This document shows positions 1-7,761 of a stretch of DNA of 20,613 nucleotides, in pieces (the first letter of the stretch is position 1; every line of letters begins with the position of its first letter). Both the position numbers and the translations under genes were made by a program. The notes below the pieces were generated by a model. The model had not been told where the DNA came from, ran no database searches, and worked only from the letters and a program-made list of their open reading frames with translations. Source of the DNA: an uncultured Bacilli bacterium (GTDB taxonomy: Bacteria > Bacillota_I > Bacilli_A > RF39 > UBA660); NCBI GenBank assembly GCA_947625715.1, contig CANQPR010000011.1, forward strand, positions 1 through 20,613, given 5' to 3'.

Positions 1-1
1 A

Positions 2-73
2 TATAAAATAAATTTTGTTCAAGTTTTCATGACTATGTGTGCCTTGAACGAAGTGAAAGGAATGTGTGGTTAA
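2..73 (+). CDS. Possible 3' end of an upstream gene (partial)
   Basis: An open frame enters from the left edge and ends at TAA 71-73, giving a tail that reads ...MCALNEVKGMCG. Its stop sits one base before the ATG at 75, the same TAA-T-ATG arrangement seen at the next gene junction (846-852). That supports it being the preceding operon member. Too little is visible to name a family. The competing frame (7-78) ends in TGA, a stop no intact gene in this window uses, so I prefer the TAA frame. Confidence 0.3.
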   Translation, partial: YKINFVQVFMTMCALNEVKGMCG

Positions 74-74
74 T

Positions 75-848
75 ATGAACCTGTTTAAAAATTTATATCA
101 GTATCGTGAATTATTAAAAACCAATATTCAAAAAGAAATAAGAGGAAAATATAAAGGCTCTTTTTTAGGAGTTTTATGGAGTTTTTTAAATCCTTTATTA
201 ATGGTTTTGGTTTATGCAATTGTTTTTCCTTATATTTTACGTAATACTGAAGAACATTATTTAATTTTTTTAATAGTCGCTATTATTCCTTGGAATTTTT
301 TTACAACAGTTTTAACGCAAGGAACAAATTGTGTGTGGATAAATGGAGGAATAATAAAAAAAGTATACTTCCCAAGAGAAATATTACCTATTTCCGTTGT
401 AAGTGCAGGATTAATTAACTTTTTTATATCATTTGTCATAGTCATATTATTTATCTTGTTTAGTGGTATTGGCTTTTCTTTGCATATCTTTTTAATACCT
501 ATAATTGCAATTATACAATCAATACTTAGTTTGGGATTACTATTTATATTAAGTGCTATTGACGTCTATGCTAGAGATGTTGAATATTTAATAGGTTTCT
601 TTTTAAATTTACTTTTTTATGCAACCCCTATTTTATATAATGCCACTATGTTTCCCGAAAAAATTAGATGGGTTTTATATTTAAATCCTTTAGCGCATTT
701 AATTGATGCTTATCGAAGTGTTTTATATTATCATACTATGCCTCAGTTAGGAAGCTTTATTTATTTAATATGTTTAGCATTCTTATTATTAGTAGTAGGC
801 TTTTATATATTTAGAAAATTAGAAAAAGGCTTTGCTGAAGAGGTTTAA
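75..848 (+). CDS. ABC-2 type polysaccharide/teichoic acid export permease (Wzm/TagG-like)
   Basis: Integral-membrane subunit of an ABC exporter that moves lipid-linked polysaccharide or teichoic acid across the cytoplasmic membrane. From ATG 75 it is 257 residues, the usual size. The N-terminal signature IRGKYKGSFLGVLWSFLNP is followed by about six hydrophobic segments. Near the C-terminus are the conserved YARDVEYL and YLNPLAHLIDAYRSVLY blocks typical of Wzm/TagG/RfbA proteins. The start is ambiguous: AAAGGA at 56-61 lies only 4 bases before an in-frame GTG at 66 and 13 before ATG 75. I chose 75 because it directly follows a TAA, as at the next junction. The following gene is only two bases away, so the two are co-transcribed. 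The partner ATPase (Wzt/TagH) is not downstream and must lie upstream of the window or elsewhere. The substrate cannot be told. Confidence 0.87.
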   Translation: MNLFKNLYQYRELLKTNIQKEIRGKYKGSFLGVLWSFLNPLLMVLVYAIVFPYILRNTEEHYLIFLIVAIIPWNFFTTVLTQGTNCVWINGGIIKKVYFPREILPISVVSAGLINFFISFVIVILFILFSGIGFSLHIFLIPIIAIIQSILSLGLLFILSAIDVYARDVEYLIGFFLNLLFYATPILYNATMFPEKIRWVLYLNPLAHLIDAYRSVLYYHTMPQLGSFIYLICLAFLLLVVGFYIFRKLEKGFAEEV

Positions 849-849
849 T

Positions 850-1707
850 ATGCATGTCTTTGTAGTATTACATTATAAAAATATTGAAGAAACTTTAAAT
901 TGCATTAATTCTGTGCGCCAAATCTATGGTAATAAAAAAATAATTGTTGTGGATAATGCTAGTTTAACAAAAGAAGAAAAAAAAGAATTAAAAAATAAAG
1001 TAGATTGTCTTTTTGTAATGGATGAAAATATCGGGTTTGCTAAAGCTAATAATTATGGAATAAAACAAGCCATGGCTTTATATAATCCCGAATTTATTAG
1101 TGTTATTAACAACGATACACTTATTTTGGAGCGCGAATGGATTAATAAAGTTCAAAAAATATATGATGAAACATCTTTTGATGTTTTAGGACCTTATATT
1201 GAAAGCTTTAAAGGAAGTGGCTCAGTTAATCCTTATACGCCTTTAGCTAATATAGAACAAGTGGATAAAGAGCTAAGTTATCAACATAAATTATTAAAAA
1301 TTTATCAACATGCTGGGTTATATTTTCTTTTACAAATTTATATGAAAATTAAACATTTATTTATTCCAAGAAAAATAATGATGAATAAAGAACAAAGAAT
1401 GGATAATGTTGCCTTACATGGATGTGCTTTAATTTTTTCTAGAAAATATTTACAAAAATATCCTGATGCTTTTTGTAGTAAAACCTTTTTATACCATGAA
1501 GAAGACTTTTTATATTTAAGAATGTTAAAAGATAATATCAAAATGGTTTATGAGCCAGATATTAAAATTATTCATAAAGAAGGTCAAAGTTTAAAAGGCT
1601 TAAAAATACGTCCGAAACTTTTATGGAAAACAAAAGAAATAATAAAATCTTTAAATTTACTTAGAAATGAATACGAGGAGATATTAAATGAAAGAACCAA
1701 AAATTAG
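850..1707 (+). CDS. GT2-family glycosyltransferase (rhamnosyltransferase/WbbL-like)
   Basis: Cytoplasmic GT-A-fold glycosyltransferase of 285 residues, expected to move a sugar from a nucleotide-sugar donor onto a growing surface glycan. Visible blocks are the N-terminal VVLHYKN strand, VVDNAS (33-38), NIGFAKANNYG (60-70), the NNDT metal/nucleotide region (87-90, in place of a strict DxD), HGCALIFSRKYL (190-201) and the catalytic-base region YHEEDFLYLR (215-224). The NIGF...NN pattern is typical of the WbbL/rhamnosyltransferase branch. ATG 850 is preferred over an upstream in-frame TTG at 832, because GAAGAGG (838-844) lies 5 bases before 850 and the longer form would only add overlap with the permease. 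The 3' end overlaps the next gene by 20 bases, so translation is probably coupled. Donor and acceptor are unknown. Confidence 0.87.
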   Translation: MHVFVVLHYKNIEETLNCINSVRQIYGNKKIIVVDNASLTKEEKKELKNKVDCLFVMDENIGFAKANNYGIKQAMALYNPEFISVINNDTLILEREWINKVQKIYDETSFDVLGPYIESFKGSGSVNPYTPLANIEQVDKELSYQHKLLKIYQHAGLYFLLQIYMKIKHLFIPRKIMMNKEQRMDNVALHGCALIFSRKYLQKYPDAFCSKTFLYHEEDFLYLRMLKDNIKMVYEPDIKIIHKEGQSLKGLKIRPKLLWKTKEIIKSLNLLRNEYEEILNERTKN

Positions 1708-3595
1708 TGTAATTATTCCTGTTTGGAATACAGAAAAATATATATTAAAATGTATAAATTCCTTAAAAAATCAAACTTATAAAAACATTGAGTTTATTTT
1801 TATTGATGATGCTTCTAGTGATAACTCCGTTAATATTATTAAAGAAAATCAAACCAAAAATATGATATTAATTCAAAATAAAACTCATAAAGGGGCTGCT
1901 TATAGTAGAAATATAGGTATCAAAAAAGCTACTGGTTTATATATAGGTTCAGTTGATTCTGATGATTTTATTCCACCTACTTACTATGAACAATTAATGC
2001 AAAGTATATTAAAAAATAATGCCGATTGTGCCGTTTGTGATATGTTACATATATATGTAAATAATGAACAAAGTAATATCGTTATTGCAGGATGCGATGG
2101 AAAAGTTAATAAATTAAATTTGATAAATAATAGCATGGCGGCATCTAGTTGTAATAAATTAATTAAAAAAGAATTATTAGAACAAAATCCTTACCCAATT
2201 GGCAAAATGAATGAAGATGTAGCTGTTATTATCCCGGCATTAGTTAATGCTAAAAAAATAGAATATGTTCCTGGACTATGTTACAATTATGTTCAACATA
2301 AAAGTTCTATTCAAAATAAAACTTTTAGTGAACAACGATTTGATATGTTTGATATTATTGAAATAACTTTAAAAAGAATTGAAAATTGTAAAGACTTTGA
2401 AACTATTAAAGAAGCTTTAATATATAATCAACTTATAACAATGTTTATTTATGTCTTTCCAAAAATAAATAATAATAAACAAAGATATAACTATTTAAAA
2501 CAATATGGCAATAAAATTTTAAAATATGATATTGGCCATAATAAATTTTTTTGGCAATTCTTAAGCCATGAAAGTAAAAAAAATTTCTTGTATTATAAAA
2601 CATTATTTTATTTACTAAGAAAAAAACATTATTATTTATGCAATAAAGTTATGGGATTAGCTTTAGTTTATAAAAAATATTTTGCTAAAAATGTAACTAA
2701 AGAAATTACAAAAGATTTATTAATAAAAGAAGCTAAAAAACAAGCCAAGAAAAAAAGTAAAATTAAAATATCAGTTGTTATACCTAACTATAATTATGAA
2801 TTATTTTTATATGAAAGATTATATAGTATTTTGTATCAAAAACAAAAAGTAAGTGAAATAATTATTTTAGATGATGTATCGACTGATAATAGTAGAGAAA
2901 TGATTGATGATTTAGTAAAATGTTTATCTCCTTATGTAAATATTAAAAAAAATTATAATGAAGTTAATAGTGGTTCACCTTTTAAACAATGGGAAAAAGG
3001 GTTTAATTTAGCAACCGAAGATTATGTATGGATTGCTGAGGCTGATGATTACTGTGAAAATAATATGTTAAGTTTATTAGTAAAACAAATAAAAAAAGAG
3101 CCCAACGTTCGCTTAGCCTATGTTGATACGGCATTTATTAATGGCGAGGGTAAAAAAATTATAAAATCAATTAAACCAGAAATAGATATTTTAAAAACCA
3201 AACATTGGGATAAAACTTATATTAATGATGGAAAAGATGAGTTTCAAAATTATGCTTATTTAAACTGTACCATTGCCAATGTTTCATCAGTGTTATTTAA
3301 AAAAGATGATTATACCGATTTATTTAATTTATCAGGAAAGTTTAGACAAGCAGGTGATTGGTTATTTTACGTAAATGTAATGTTAAAAGGAAAAGTTGCT
3401 TATGTAAATAAACCAATTAACTATTACCGAGTACACGGCAATAATGTGACAAGTACGACTAAAAAAGAAAAACATTTACAAGAGATAATGGCTATTCATG
3501 ATTATTTTGATAAAAATTATCATTTAAATGATAAACAAAAGAAAGAAATACAAGCAAGATATAAATTTTTAAAAAAAGTTTGGAATTTAGATTAA
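1688..3595 (+). CDS. Tandem two-domain GT2 glycosyltransferase
   Basis: A 635-residue protein with two complete GT-A (GT2) domains, so it probably adds two sugars, or alternates linkages, during surface-glycan assembly. Domain 1 starts at residue 5 with KISVIIPVWN, has IDDASSDNS (about 39-47) and a VDSDD metal-binding motif at 89-93. A lysine-rich linker around 340-358 leads to domain 2, which starts near 360 with KISVVIPNYN, has LDDVSTDNS, and ends its nucleotide-binding half with AEADD (450-454). Domain 2 also contains a QAGDWLFYVNVM block, the usual acceptor-side region. Both metal sites look intact. ATG 1688 follows a GAGGAG Shine-Dalgarno and overlaps the preceding gene by 20 bases. The specificity of each domain cannot be read from sequence. 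Fusion of two GT2 units is common in capsule and teichoic-acid loci. Confidence 0.9.
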   Translation: MKEPKISVIIPVWNTEKYILKCINSLKNQTYKNIEFIFIDDASSDNSVNIIKENQTKNMILIQNKTHKGAAYSRNIGIKKATGLYIGSVDSDDFIPPTYYEQLMQSILKNNADCAVCDMLHIYVNNEQSNIVIAGCDGKVNKLNLINNSMAASSCNKLIKKELLEQNPYPIGKMNEDVAVIIPALVNAKKIEYVPGLCYNYVQHKSSIQNKTFSEQRFDMFDIIEITLKRIENCKDFETIKEALIYNQLITMFIYVFPKINNNKQRYNYLKQYGNKILKYDIGHNKFFWQFLSHESKKNFLYYKTLFYLLRKKHYYLCNKVMGLALVYKKYFAKNVTKEITKDLLIKEAKKQAKKKSKIKISVVIPNYNYELFLYERLYSILYQKQKVSEIIILDDVSTDNSREMIDDLVKCLSPYVNIKKNYNEVNSGSPFKQWEKGFNLATEDYVWIAEADDYCENNMLSLLVKQIKKEPNVRLAYVDTAFINGEGKKIIKSIKPEIDILKTKHWDKTYINDGKDEFQNYAYLNCTIANVSSVLFKKDDYTDLFNLSGKFRQAGDWLFYVNVMLKGKVAYVNKPINYYRVHGNNVTSTTKKEKHLQEIMAIHDYFDKNYHLNDKQKKEIQARYKFLKKVWNLD

Positions 3596-3609
3596 TAAGG
3601 GGTGAAATT

Positions 3610-6600
3610 ATGAAATTGATAATTGATGGTAATACAGCTTGTAGTAAAGGGGCTTATCCTTTTAGTGAAATAGCTTGTATATATCCAATTACACCATCAA
3701 GTCCTATGGCTAGTAATGTTGATTTAATGAGGACAAAAAATATTCATAATATTTTTAATGATACAGTTAAAGTTGTTGAAATGGAAAGTGAAGCAGGGGC
3801 TGTTGGAGCGATGCATGGAGCTTTATTATCGGGGTCATTAGCTGTTAGCTTTACCGCAAGTCAAGGGTTGTTATTAATGATTCCTAATATGTATAAAATA
3901 GCAGGAGAAGGCCTACCAGGGGTTATTCATGTGGCTTCACGAACAGTTGCTAGTCATGCTTTATCAATTTTTGGTGACCATTCTGATATATATGCGACAA
4001 GACAAACAGGTTTTTGCATGTTAGCTAGTTGTAATGTCACGGAGGCTTATTACTTTTCTGTTTTAGCGCATTTATCAGCTATTAAAGGCCAATTACCTTT
4101 TTTGCATTTTTTTGATGGCTTTCGAACAAGTCATGAATTAAATACAGTTGATTTAATAGATTCATCAGCATTTGCTTCCTTAATTGATAAAGAAGCTTTA
4201 GAAAATTATAAAAAAAGATGTTTAAATGTTGGTAGTAAATATCAATATGGAATGAATGAAAATGAAGATATTTATTTTCAAAGTCTTGAAGCCCGCAGTG
4301 GAAAATATGAAAAAATGGTTGAGATTGTTACTAATTATATGAACCAAATTAATAACATTGCGGATTGTGATTATAAACTCTTTAATTACTATGGAGATGA
4401 ATCAGCAACTGACATTATTATTGCGATGGGTAGTGTTTGTGATACTATTAAATTAGTAATTGAAAAAGAAAAGAATCGTAAATTAGGGGTTGTTATTGTT
4501 CATTTATATCGTCCTTTTAGTGCTAAGGCTTTAAAAAATGTTATACCATCAACCGTTAAAAATATTGCTGTTTTAGACCGAACTAAAGAAGCAGGAAGTA
4601 CTGGAGAACCATTATATTTAGATGTATTATCAGCTTTAAATGGCATGAATTATCATATAGTTGGTGGAAGATATGGAATATCTAGTAAAAATACAACTCC
4701 TAAAGATATTTTAGCGGTTTATGATATGCTACAAAGTAATTTAAAAAATAACTTTACAATTGGCATTGTTGATGATGTAAATAATACAAGTTTAGCCGTT
4801 AAAAATGATTATCAAATTAATTTACCTGTAATTGAATTAAAAGTATATGGTTTTGGTTCTGATGGCATGGTTTCTGCAAGTAAAGATTTATTAAAAATAA
4901 TTGGTGAAAACCAAAAATATGTCCAAGGATATTTTGAATATGATTCTAAAAAAAGTGGAGGAGTGACAATTAGCCATTTACGAATTGGTAATAAAGCGAT
5001 AAATGCTCCTTATTATGTAACTAATGCTGATTTAATTGTCGTTAGTAAAGATGAATATTTTCATAAATATCATTTACTTGATGAAGCTTCTTTAAATGCT
5101 ATTATATTAGTTAGTACAAATGATGAAGCAAGTCTTTTAGAAAAAATGACCAATCATGATTATGAAATTATCAAAAATCGGCATTTAAAAATATTAGTTA
5201 TTGATGCTGAAGATATTGCTTTAAAATGTGGAATAAAAGGCAAAATAAATAAAGTAATGGAAAGTATTATGTTAAATTTACTTGGTGTTACAAATGCCGT
5301 TGATATATTAGAAGAAAGAATAAAAAAAGAATTTAATACGAAAGGCATCGATGTTGTAGAAAACAATATAAAAGCTATTAAACAAGCTCTTTTAAAAGTT
5401 AAAAAATTAACAATAAATGATAAAGTTAGTGATTATGAAATAACTTGTACTTCCTTATTAGATAAAATAGAGCATCGGATGGCTAATGATGCGAAAGTAT
5501 CTGAGGTTATAGATTATTCGATAGGTGCTTTTATAAATGATAAAAGTAAATTGGAAAAAAGAAGAATTGCTACTTATGTTCCAAAGTGGATAAAAGAAAA
5601 TTGTATTTCTTGTGGTTTATGTTCCTTAGTGTGTCCCCATGCTGTTATAAGGCCATTTGTAACTAATGAAAATATTGGAATTCCGATAAATGATGGCAAA
5701 AAAAATTTTTTCATTGGTATTAGTGAAGAAGATTGTACTTCTTGTGGTTTATGTTTGAGTATATGTCCAGGTAAAAATAATAAAAAAGCTTTAACCTTTG
5801 GTAAATTTACCAATGAAAATAAAGACATTGTTAATCGTTATTTTAATAATTATGAAAATCCTGTAAATAGTGATGTCTTTAATATAAAAAATAGTCAGTT
5901 AAGAAAACCACGCTTAGAATTTTCAGGAGCCTGCGCCGGATGTGGACAAACCAGTTATATTAAACTTTTAACCCAATTGTTTCAAGATGAAATAATTATT
6001 GCTAATGCAACGGGTTGTTCATCTATTTATGGAGGTAGTATAGCATCTCCATATAGCATTCCATGGGCAAATAGTCTTTTTGAAGATAATGCTCAATTTG
6101 CTTTGGGAATAAATGAATCATTTAATCTTAAACGAGAAAGAATTAAAAAAATCTTACAAGCCGGATTTAAAAGTGATTTAAAAATAGATGAACTATATCA
6201 AAAAGCCCTTGATAATTTTGATGATTATAATACAACCATGTCTTTAAAAAATGAATTAGCCTTATGTAATATCCCAATGGATTTAAGAGAGCTATTAGAT
6301 TATTTACCAAAAAGAACAGTTTGGGCTATTGGTGGTGATGGTTGGGCTTATGATATTGGTTTTGGGGGAATTGATCATGCCTTAGCTAGTAATGAAAATA
6401 TTAAAATATTAGTTTTAGATACCGAAGTTTATTCTAATACGGGTGGGCAAATGAGTAAAGCTAGTCAAATTGGTCAAGTTGCAGAATTTGCTGATTGGGG
6501 TAAAAAAACGGTTAAAAAAGATTTATTTAAAATAGCTTTAACTTATCCTAATTGTTATGTAGCAAGTGTATGTATGGGTGCTAATCCCATGCAAACTATT

Positions 6601-6951
6601 AAAGCCATGAAAGAAGCTAATCTTCATAAAGGCCCAAGTATAATCATTTGTTATGCACCTTGTATTGAACATGGTATTAAAGGGGGCTTAAGTTGTACTA
6701 GTAAAGAACAAAAATTAGCTGTTGAAGTTGGTTATACTTTACTTATGCGGTTTGATCCGGTTAATAACAAATTATTTTTAGATAGTAAAGAACCTGATTT
6801 TAGTCGTTATGAACAATTTTTAGAAAATGAAGTTCGTTATAAAGCCTTAAAAATAAAAGATGAAAAATTAGCAGACTTATTATTTAAACAAAATCAAGAA
6901 AATGCCAAACAAAGATATAATTATTATAAAAAACTAGCCGATAATGACTAG
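3610..6951 (+). CDS. nifJ: Pyruvate:ferredoxin (flavodoxin) oxidoreductase, single-chain
   Basis: Oxidises pyruvate plus CoA to acetyl-CoA and CO2 while reducing ferredoxin or flavodoxin; a cytoplasmic, oxygen-sensitive enzyme of anaerobes. It is 1113 residues, a little shorter than the usual roughly 1170-1200. Domain order is canonical. The N-terminal pyrimidine-binding part has YPITPSSPMA (25-34). A two-cluster ferredoxin domain has CxxCxxC...C at 665/668/671/675 and 709/712/715/719. The TPP pyrophosphate domain has CAGC (775-778), C803, GDGW (909-912), YSNTGGQ (941-947) and C1014. C775, C778, C803 and C1014 match the ligands of the proximal 4Fe-4S cluster. ATG 3610 is chosen because AAGGGGTG (3597-3604) lies 5 bases upstream; an upstream in-frame start at 3580 would overlap the glycosyltransferase. 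It is 14 bases after that gene, yet functionally unrelated to it. Confidence 0.98.
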   Translation: MKLIIDGNTACSKGAYPFSEIACIYPITPSSPMASNVDLMRTKNIHNIFNDTVKVVEMESEAGAVGAMHGALLSGSLAVSFTASQGLLLMIPNMYKIAGEGLPGVIHVASRTVASHALSIFGDHSDIYATRQTGFCMLASCNVTEAYYFSVLAHLSAIKGQLPFLHFFDGFRTSHELNTVDLIDSSAFASLIDKEALENYKKRCLNVGSKYQYGMNENEDIYFQSLEARSGKYEKMVEIVTNYMNQINNIADCDYKLFNYYGDESATDIIIAMGSVCDTIKLVIEKEKNRKLGVVIVHLYRPFSAKALKNVIPSTVKNIAVLDRTKEAGSTGEPLYLDVLSALNGMNYHIVGGRYGISSKNTTPKDILAVYDMLQSNLKNNFTIGIVDDVNNTSLAVKNDYQINLPVIELKVYGFGSDGMVSASKDLLKIIGENQKYVQGYFEYDSKKSGGVTISHLRIGNKAINAPYYVTNADLIVVSKDEYFHKYHLLDEASLNAIILVSTNDEASLLEKMTNHDYEIIKNRHLKILVIDAEDIALKCGIKGKINKVMESIMLNLLGVTNAVDILEERIKKEFNTKGIDVVENNIKAIKQALLKVKKLTINDKVSDYEITCTSLLDKIEHRMANDAKVSEVIDYSIGAFINDKSKLEKRRIATYVPKWIKENCISCGLCSLVCPHAVIRPFVTNENIGIPINDGKKNFFIGISEEDCTSCGLCLSICPGKNNKKALTFGKFTNENKDIVNRYFNNYENPVNSDVFNIKNSQLRKPRLEFSGACAGCGQTSYIKLLTQLFQDEIIIANATGCSSIYGGSIASPYSIPWANSLFEDNAQFALGINESFNLKRERIKKILQAGFKSDLKIDELYQKALDNFDDYNTTMSLKNELALCNIPMDLRELLDYLPKRTVWAIGGDGWAYDIGFGGIDHALASNENIKILVLDTEVYSNTGGQMSKASQIGQVAEFADWGKKTVKKDLFKIALTYPNCYVASVCMGANPMQTIKAMKEANLHKGPSIIICYAPCIEHGIKGGLSCTSKEQKLAVEVGYTLLMRFDPVNNKLFLDSKEPDFSRYEQFLENEVRYKALKIKDEKLADLLFKQNQENAKQRYNYYKKLADND

Positions 6952-6960
6952 TTTTATTTA
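6930..6960. terminator. Bidirectional intrinsic terminator between convergent genes
   Basis: An 8-bp inverted repeat AAAACTAG (6930-6937) / CTAGTTTT (6948-6955) with a 10-base loop. It is followed by TTTTATTTA on plus and by a T-rich run on minus. The hairpin covers the last codons and TAG of nifJ and the stop codon of the convergent GNAT-like gene, whose stops are only two bases apart. The stem is AT-rich, so efficiency is uncertain. Confidence 0.55.
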
Positions 6961-7649
6961 TGATGTTGACTTAAGGTACGACTTAACTTTTCATTTGCTA
7001 AATCTTCATTTAATAAGCTATATAATGCAGGATGGTATTTAGCGTCTTGTAAAGGAAAGATAATTTTATCTAAATAAATTAAATTTAAACGACCATCATT
7101 AGCAATTATATAATTATCACTTTTATAAGTATTGGTTTTTTGAAAATCGTGAGCATGTTTAGGGCTTTTAAATAAAAGATATTTAGCTTTATCAGTTAGA
7201 TTTTCATTTTTACAAATAGTTATAACATCATCTCTTGTATAATATTCTTTTAAATTAGCAACTTCAAAACCATATGTTTTAAGTAAATATAATAAAAAAG
7301 GTTTTCTTTGTTTATGATTAATATCAATATTTTTATAACCATTATTTAAACATATATCTAACCAAAGAGATATTAATAAAGAGGCAATATTTAAATTGCG
7401 ATACTCCTCATTAACTTTTAAACCAATGAAACTACTACTTTTTTTAGTGTAATCTAAATAAAAATATAAATAGCCTTGAAGTTTATAAATATCATTATCT
7501 TTAGTAAAAATACTAATATAAAATTTAGGTCTATTAGAACCATCATCTATAGACTTTTTTAAATAAATTTCATGATTATAATCACCAGAATAATACTCAT
7601 TACTATAAAAAAGACGAGTTCCTGGATTAAAATTTGGAAAATCTAGCAT
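6954..7649 (-). CDS. GNAT-fold acetyltransferase-like protein
   Basis: A 231-residue protein that looks like a divergent GCN5-related N-acetyltransferase. The core reads GLKVNEEYRNLNIASLLISL (76-95), a beta4-alpha3 acetyl-CoA-binding block in which R84-x-x-N-x-A89 stands in for the usual Q/RxxGxG/A. Then comes a LNNGYKNIDI strand and a YLLKTYGFE segment (121-129), the typical late GNAT 'yek.GF' element. The C-terminal 100 residues (DRLNLIYLDKIIFPLQ and around) match nothing I know and may be a separate small domain. The start is well supported: AAGGGGG lies 5 bases before the ATG and a near-perfect promoter sits upstream. It is a monocistron, convergent with nifJ and divergent from the membrane-protein gene. 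The substrate is unknown; the replaced glycine makes the assignment moderate. Confidence 0.6.
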   Translation of the reverse strand: MLDFPNFNPGTRLFYSNEYYSGDYNHEIYLKKSIDDGSNRPKFYISIFTKDNDIYKLQGYLYFYLDYTKKSSSFIGLKVNEEYRNLNIASLLISLWLDICLNNGYKNIDINHKQRKPFLLYLLKTYGFEVANLKEYYTRDDVITICKNENLTDKAKYLLFKSPKHAHDFQKTNTYKSDNYIIANDGRLNLIYLDKIIFPLQDAKYHPALYSLLNEDLANEKLSRTLSQHHK

Positions 7650-7674
7650 ATTAACCCCCTTAAAAAGTGTTTTT

Positions 7675-7704
7675 ATTATATCTTATATATATTTTAAATG
7701 TCAA
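7675..7704 (-). promoter_or_regulatory. Sigma-A promoter of the GNAT-like gene
   Basis: On the minus strand, perfect TTGACA (7699-7704) and perfect TATAAT (7675-7680) are separated by 18 bases. The predicted transcript starts about 20 bases before the AAGGGGG ribosome-binding site. Both hexamers are consensus, so this should be one of the strongest promoters in the window. Confidence 0.82.
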
Positions 7705-7713
7705 GTATATATG

Positions 7714-7742
7714 TTTACAAAGATTATCAAATTTGTTAAAAT
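7714..7742 (+). promoter_or_regulatory. Sigma-A promoter of the DUF6056-like/GtrB-like pair
   Basis: TTTACA (7714-7719), 17-base spacer, TAAAAT (7737-7742). Its -35 is only 9 bases from the -35 of the opposite-facing promoter, so both RNA polymerase sites share one stretch of DNA. Predicted initiation near 7749 leaves a leader of about a dozen bases, which fixes the ATG at 7762 rather than an earlier in-frame ATG at 7711. Confidence 0.75.
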
Positions 7743-7761
7743 AAGCCATAGGGAGATATAT

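Noticed and set aside
7..78. Alternative left-edge frame ending in TGA at 76-78 as the tail of the upstream gene
   Set aside because: It would overlap the permease start, and no intact gene in the window uses TGA. The frame ending in TAA at 71-73 fits the local junction pattern better.
5574..5828. Open frame on the minus strand within the ferredoxin domain of nifJ, and similar antisense frames at 257-445, 1338-1541, 10002-10274, 12074-12283, 14981-15310, 15686-15970 and 16066-16353
   Set aside because: All lie antisense to strongly supported genes, show no family motif, and have no promoter or ribosome-binding site. They are products of low stop density opposite AT-rich coding sequence.
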